From assembly GCF_038150125.1 (NCBI RefSeq), contig NZ_JBBVMF010000001.1, positions 310,001 to 374,000 of the forward strand: a stretch of 64,000 nucleotides of DNA, in the 5' to 3' direction. The stretch is from SW132 sp038150125. Lineage in GTDB: Bacteria; Bacteroidota; Rhodothermia; Balneolales; Balneolaceae. Under the pieces are notes generated by a model, which worked only from the letters and a program-made list of their open reading frames with translations, was not told the origin of the DNA and ran no database searches. The first letter of the stretch is position 1, and the number at the start of each line of letters is the position of its first letter. The translations under genes were made by a program, and so were the position numbers. Of this stretch, positions 63,448 to 64,000 are shown one piece after another.

Positions 63448-64000
63448 ACAGCATGTCCCTGCATATCTGATCACAACCTTGTTTCTGCTGGTTACACTTT
63501 CAGCCTGCAGCAGCACGAACTACACAGCAGCCGGCGATACTCAAGAAGTTGAAGCCAGCGATGCCAGTCAGCGCCCCGATGGCTACATCTACTCACTTTT
63601 TTTGATAGGTGATGCAGGTGACGCAACACTTGATCCCCTCTCGGGATCGCTTCGGGCGATGGGGGAAAAACTCGCGGAGGTCGACACCAGCGGCGCCGTG
63701 GTTTTCCTTGGAGACAATATCTACCCGCACGGCCTTCCGCCTGAAGATTCTGAGAGGCGGCCTGAGATTGATGAACGGCTTCTGGCTCAAATCGAAACGG
63801 TTAAAGATTTTGGAGGTCCGGTCTATTTTATTCCGGGCAACCACGACTGGGAATCATCAGGCGAAGATGGATTGGAATACATCCGCCGGCAGGAAGATTT
63901 TGTAGAAGAGCGCATGGGACGGGGCAACAGCTTTTTGCCCGATGATGGCTACCCGGGGCCGGTGTCTGTGACGCTTCTGGATAAAAATGAATCAGCAGGT
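63434..64000 (+). CDS. Metallophosphoesterase lipoprotein, partial at the right edge
   Basis: 189 codons to the window end, no stop seen. ATG at 63434 overlaps the CNB gene. Signal peptide with lipobox LSAC (C25). Motifs: LIGDAGD (D60), FLGDNIYPHG (GDN about 93-95) and PGNHDW (GNHD about 135-138), the metallophosphoesterase metal-binding set. It resembles a large Bacteroidota group with a calcineurin-like phosphatase part and often a barrel C-terminus; the C-terminus is unseen here. It would hydrolyse phosphate esters in the envelope. Confidence 0.87.
   Translation, partial: MKLYKQHVPAYLITTLFLLVTLSACSSTNYTAAGDTQEVEASDASQRPDGYIYSLFLIGDAGDATLDPLSGSLRAMGEKLAEVDTSGAVVFLGDNIYPHGLPPEDSERRPEIDERLLAQIETVKDFGGPVYFIPGNHDWESSGEDGLEYIRRQEDFVEERMGRGNSFLPDDGYPGPVSVTLLDKNESAG

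Overview
The window reads as a chromosomal segment of a Gram-negative member of the Bacteroidota/Balneolota group. My best guess is Balneolaceae or a relative, but the exact taxon is inference. The evidence is a TonB-dependent receptor with a CarboxypepD_reg-like N-terminus paired with a DUF4249 lipoprotein, a BlaI/BlaR1 pair whose BlaR1 carries a TonB C-terminal domain, a Bacteroidota-style TAnnTTTG promoter at 3955, weak Shine-Dalgarno sequences, carotenoid desaturase-type flavoproteins, and both tatA and tatC. Gene density is high. No rRNA, tRNA, CRISPR array, prophage or transposase was found. The accessory flavour comes from many short palindromic repeats and one unusual locus at the right end.

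Layout. 1-3762 (minus): tatA-gatA-SDR-M28 peptidase-prmA, tightly packed. 4051-8772 (plus): a DUF2795 protein, a BamA/TamA-type protein, a cyclic-nucleotide-binding-fold protein and rlmD. 9067-12651 (plus): a carotenoid desaturase-like enzyme, a small unknown, a biotin carrier protein and murA. 13076-18780 (plus): RNase G, hslV, hslU and a C-terminal processing protease. 18838-22839 (minus): rsmE, a BFD-like protein, a two-domain dCTP deaminase and an FeS photolyase. 23023-25850: an interrupted small secreted-protein gene with blaI and blaR1. 26120-28865: small genes. 28890-30005: tmRNA on the minus strand followed by a tandem array of copies of its 3' end and terminator. 30219-37113: TonB receptor/DUF4249, rpiB, glyA, tatC and an FKBP lipoprotein. 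37482-42069: alr, a CrtO-like flavoprotein and sppA. 42070-42806: repeats. 42807-49265: an MBL-fold hydrolase, an acyltransferase, and a sugar-acid-type oxidoreductase cluster with a DUF6807 protein. 49507-51036: a SulP transporter. 51037-52266: a gene-free island of hairpin repeats. 52267-55280: an aminotransferase, a Mut7-C RNase and an RHH/PIN toxin-antitoxin pair. 55570-64000: the envelope locus.

The most interesting locus is 55570-64000. A POTRA-less Omp85-like barrel overlaps a secreted lipoprotein (56913-58634) that appears to carry kinase-fold motifs: a Lys in FLIKFD, a Glu in SAEVIST, D-R-x-x-x-N in NDTDRRDAN, and DFG in HLVQDFG. It is followed by two paralogous ATP/ADP-translocase-family (NTT/TLC) proteins, the second fused to HEAT-like repeats, then a cyclic-nucleotide-binding-fold protein, then a metallophosphoesterase lipoprotein cut by the window end. 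Almost every junction overlaps or is very short. I propose, as inference only, a nucleotide-dependent envelope system: nucleotide transport across the inner membrane, a periplasmic kinase-like enzyme, a phosphatase and an outer-membrane barrel.

Other highlights are the tmRNA tail array (three perfect 153-bp copies plus two increasingly decayed ones, each with an intrinsic terminator), an in-frame TAA in the gene ahead of blaI, and at least four families of dispersed palindromic repeats.
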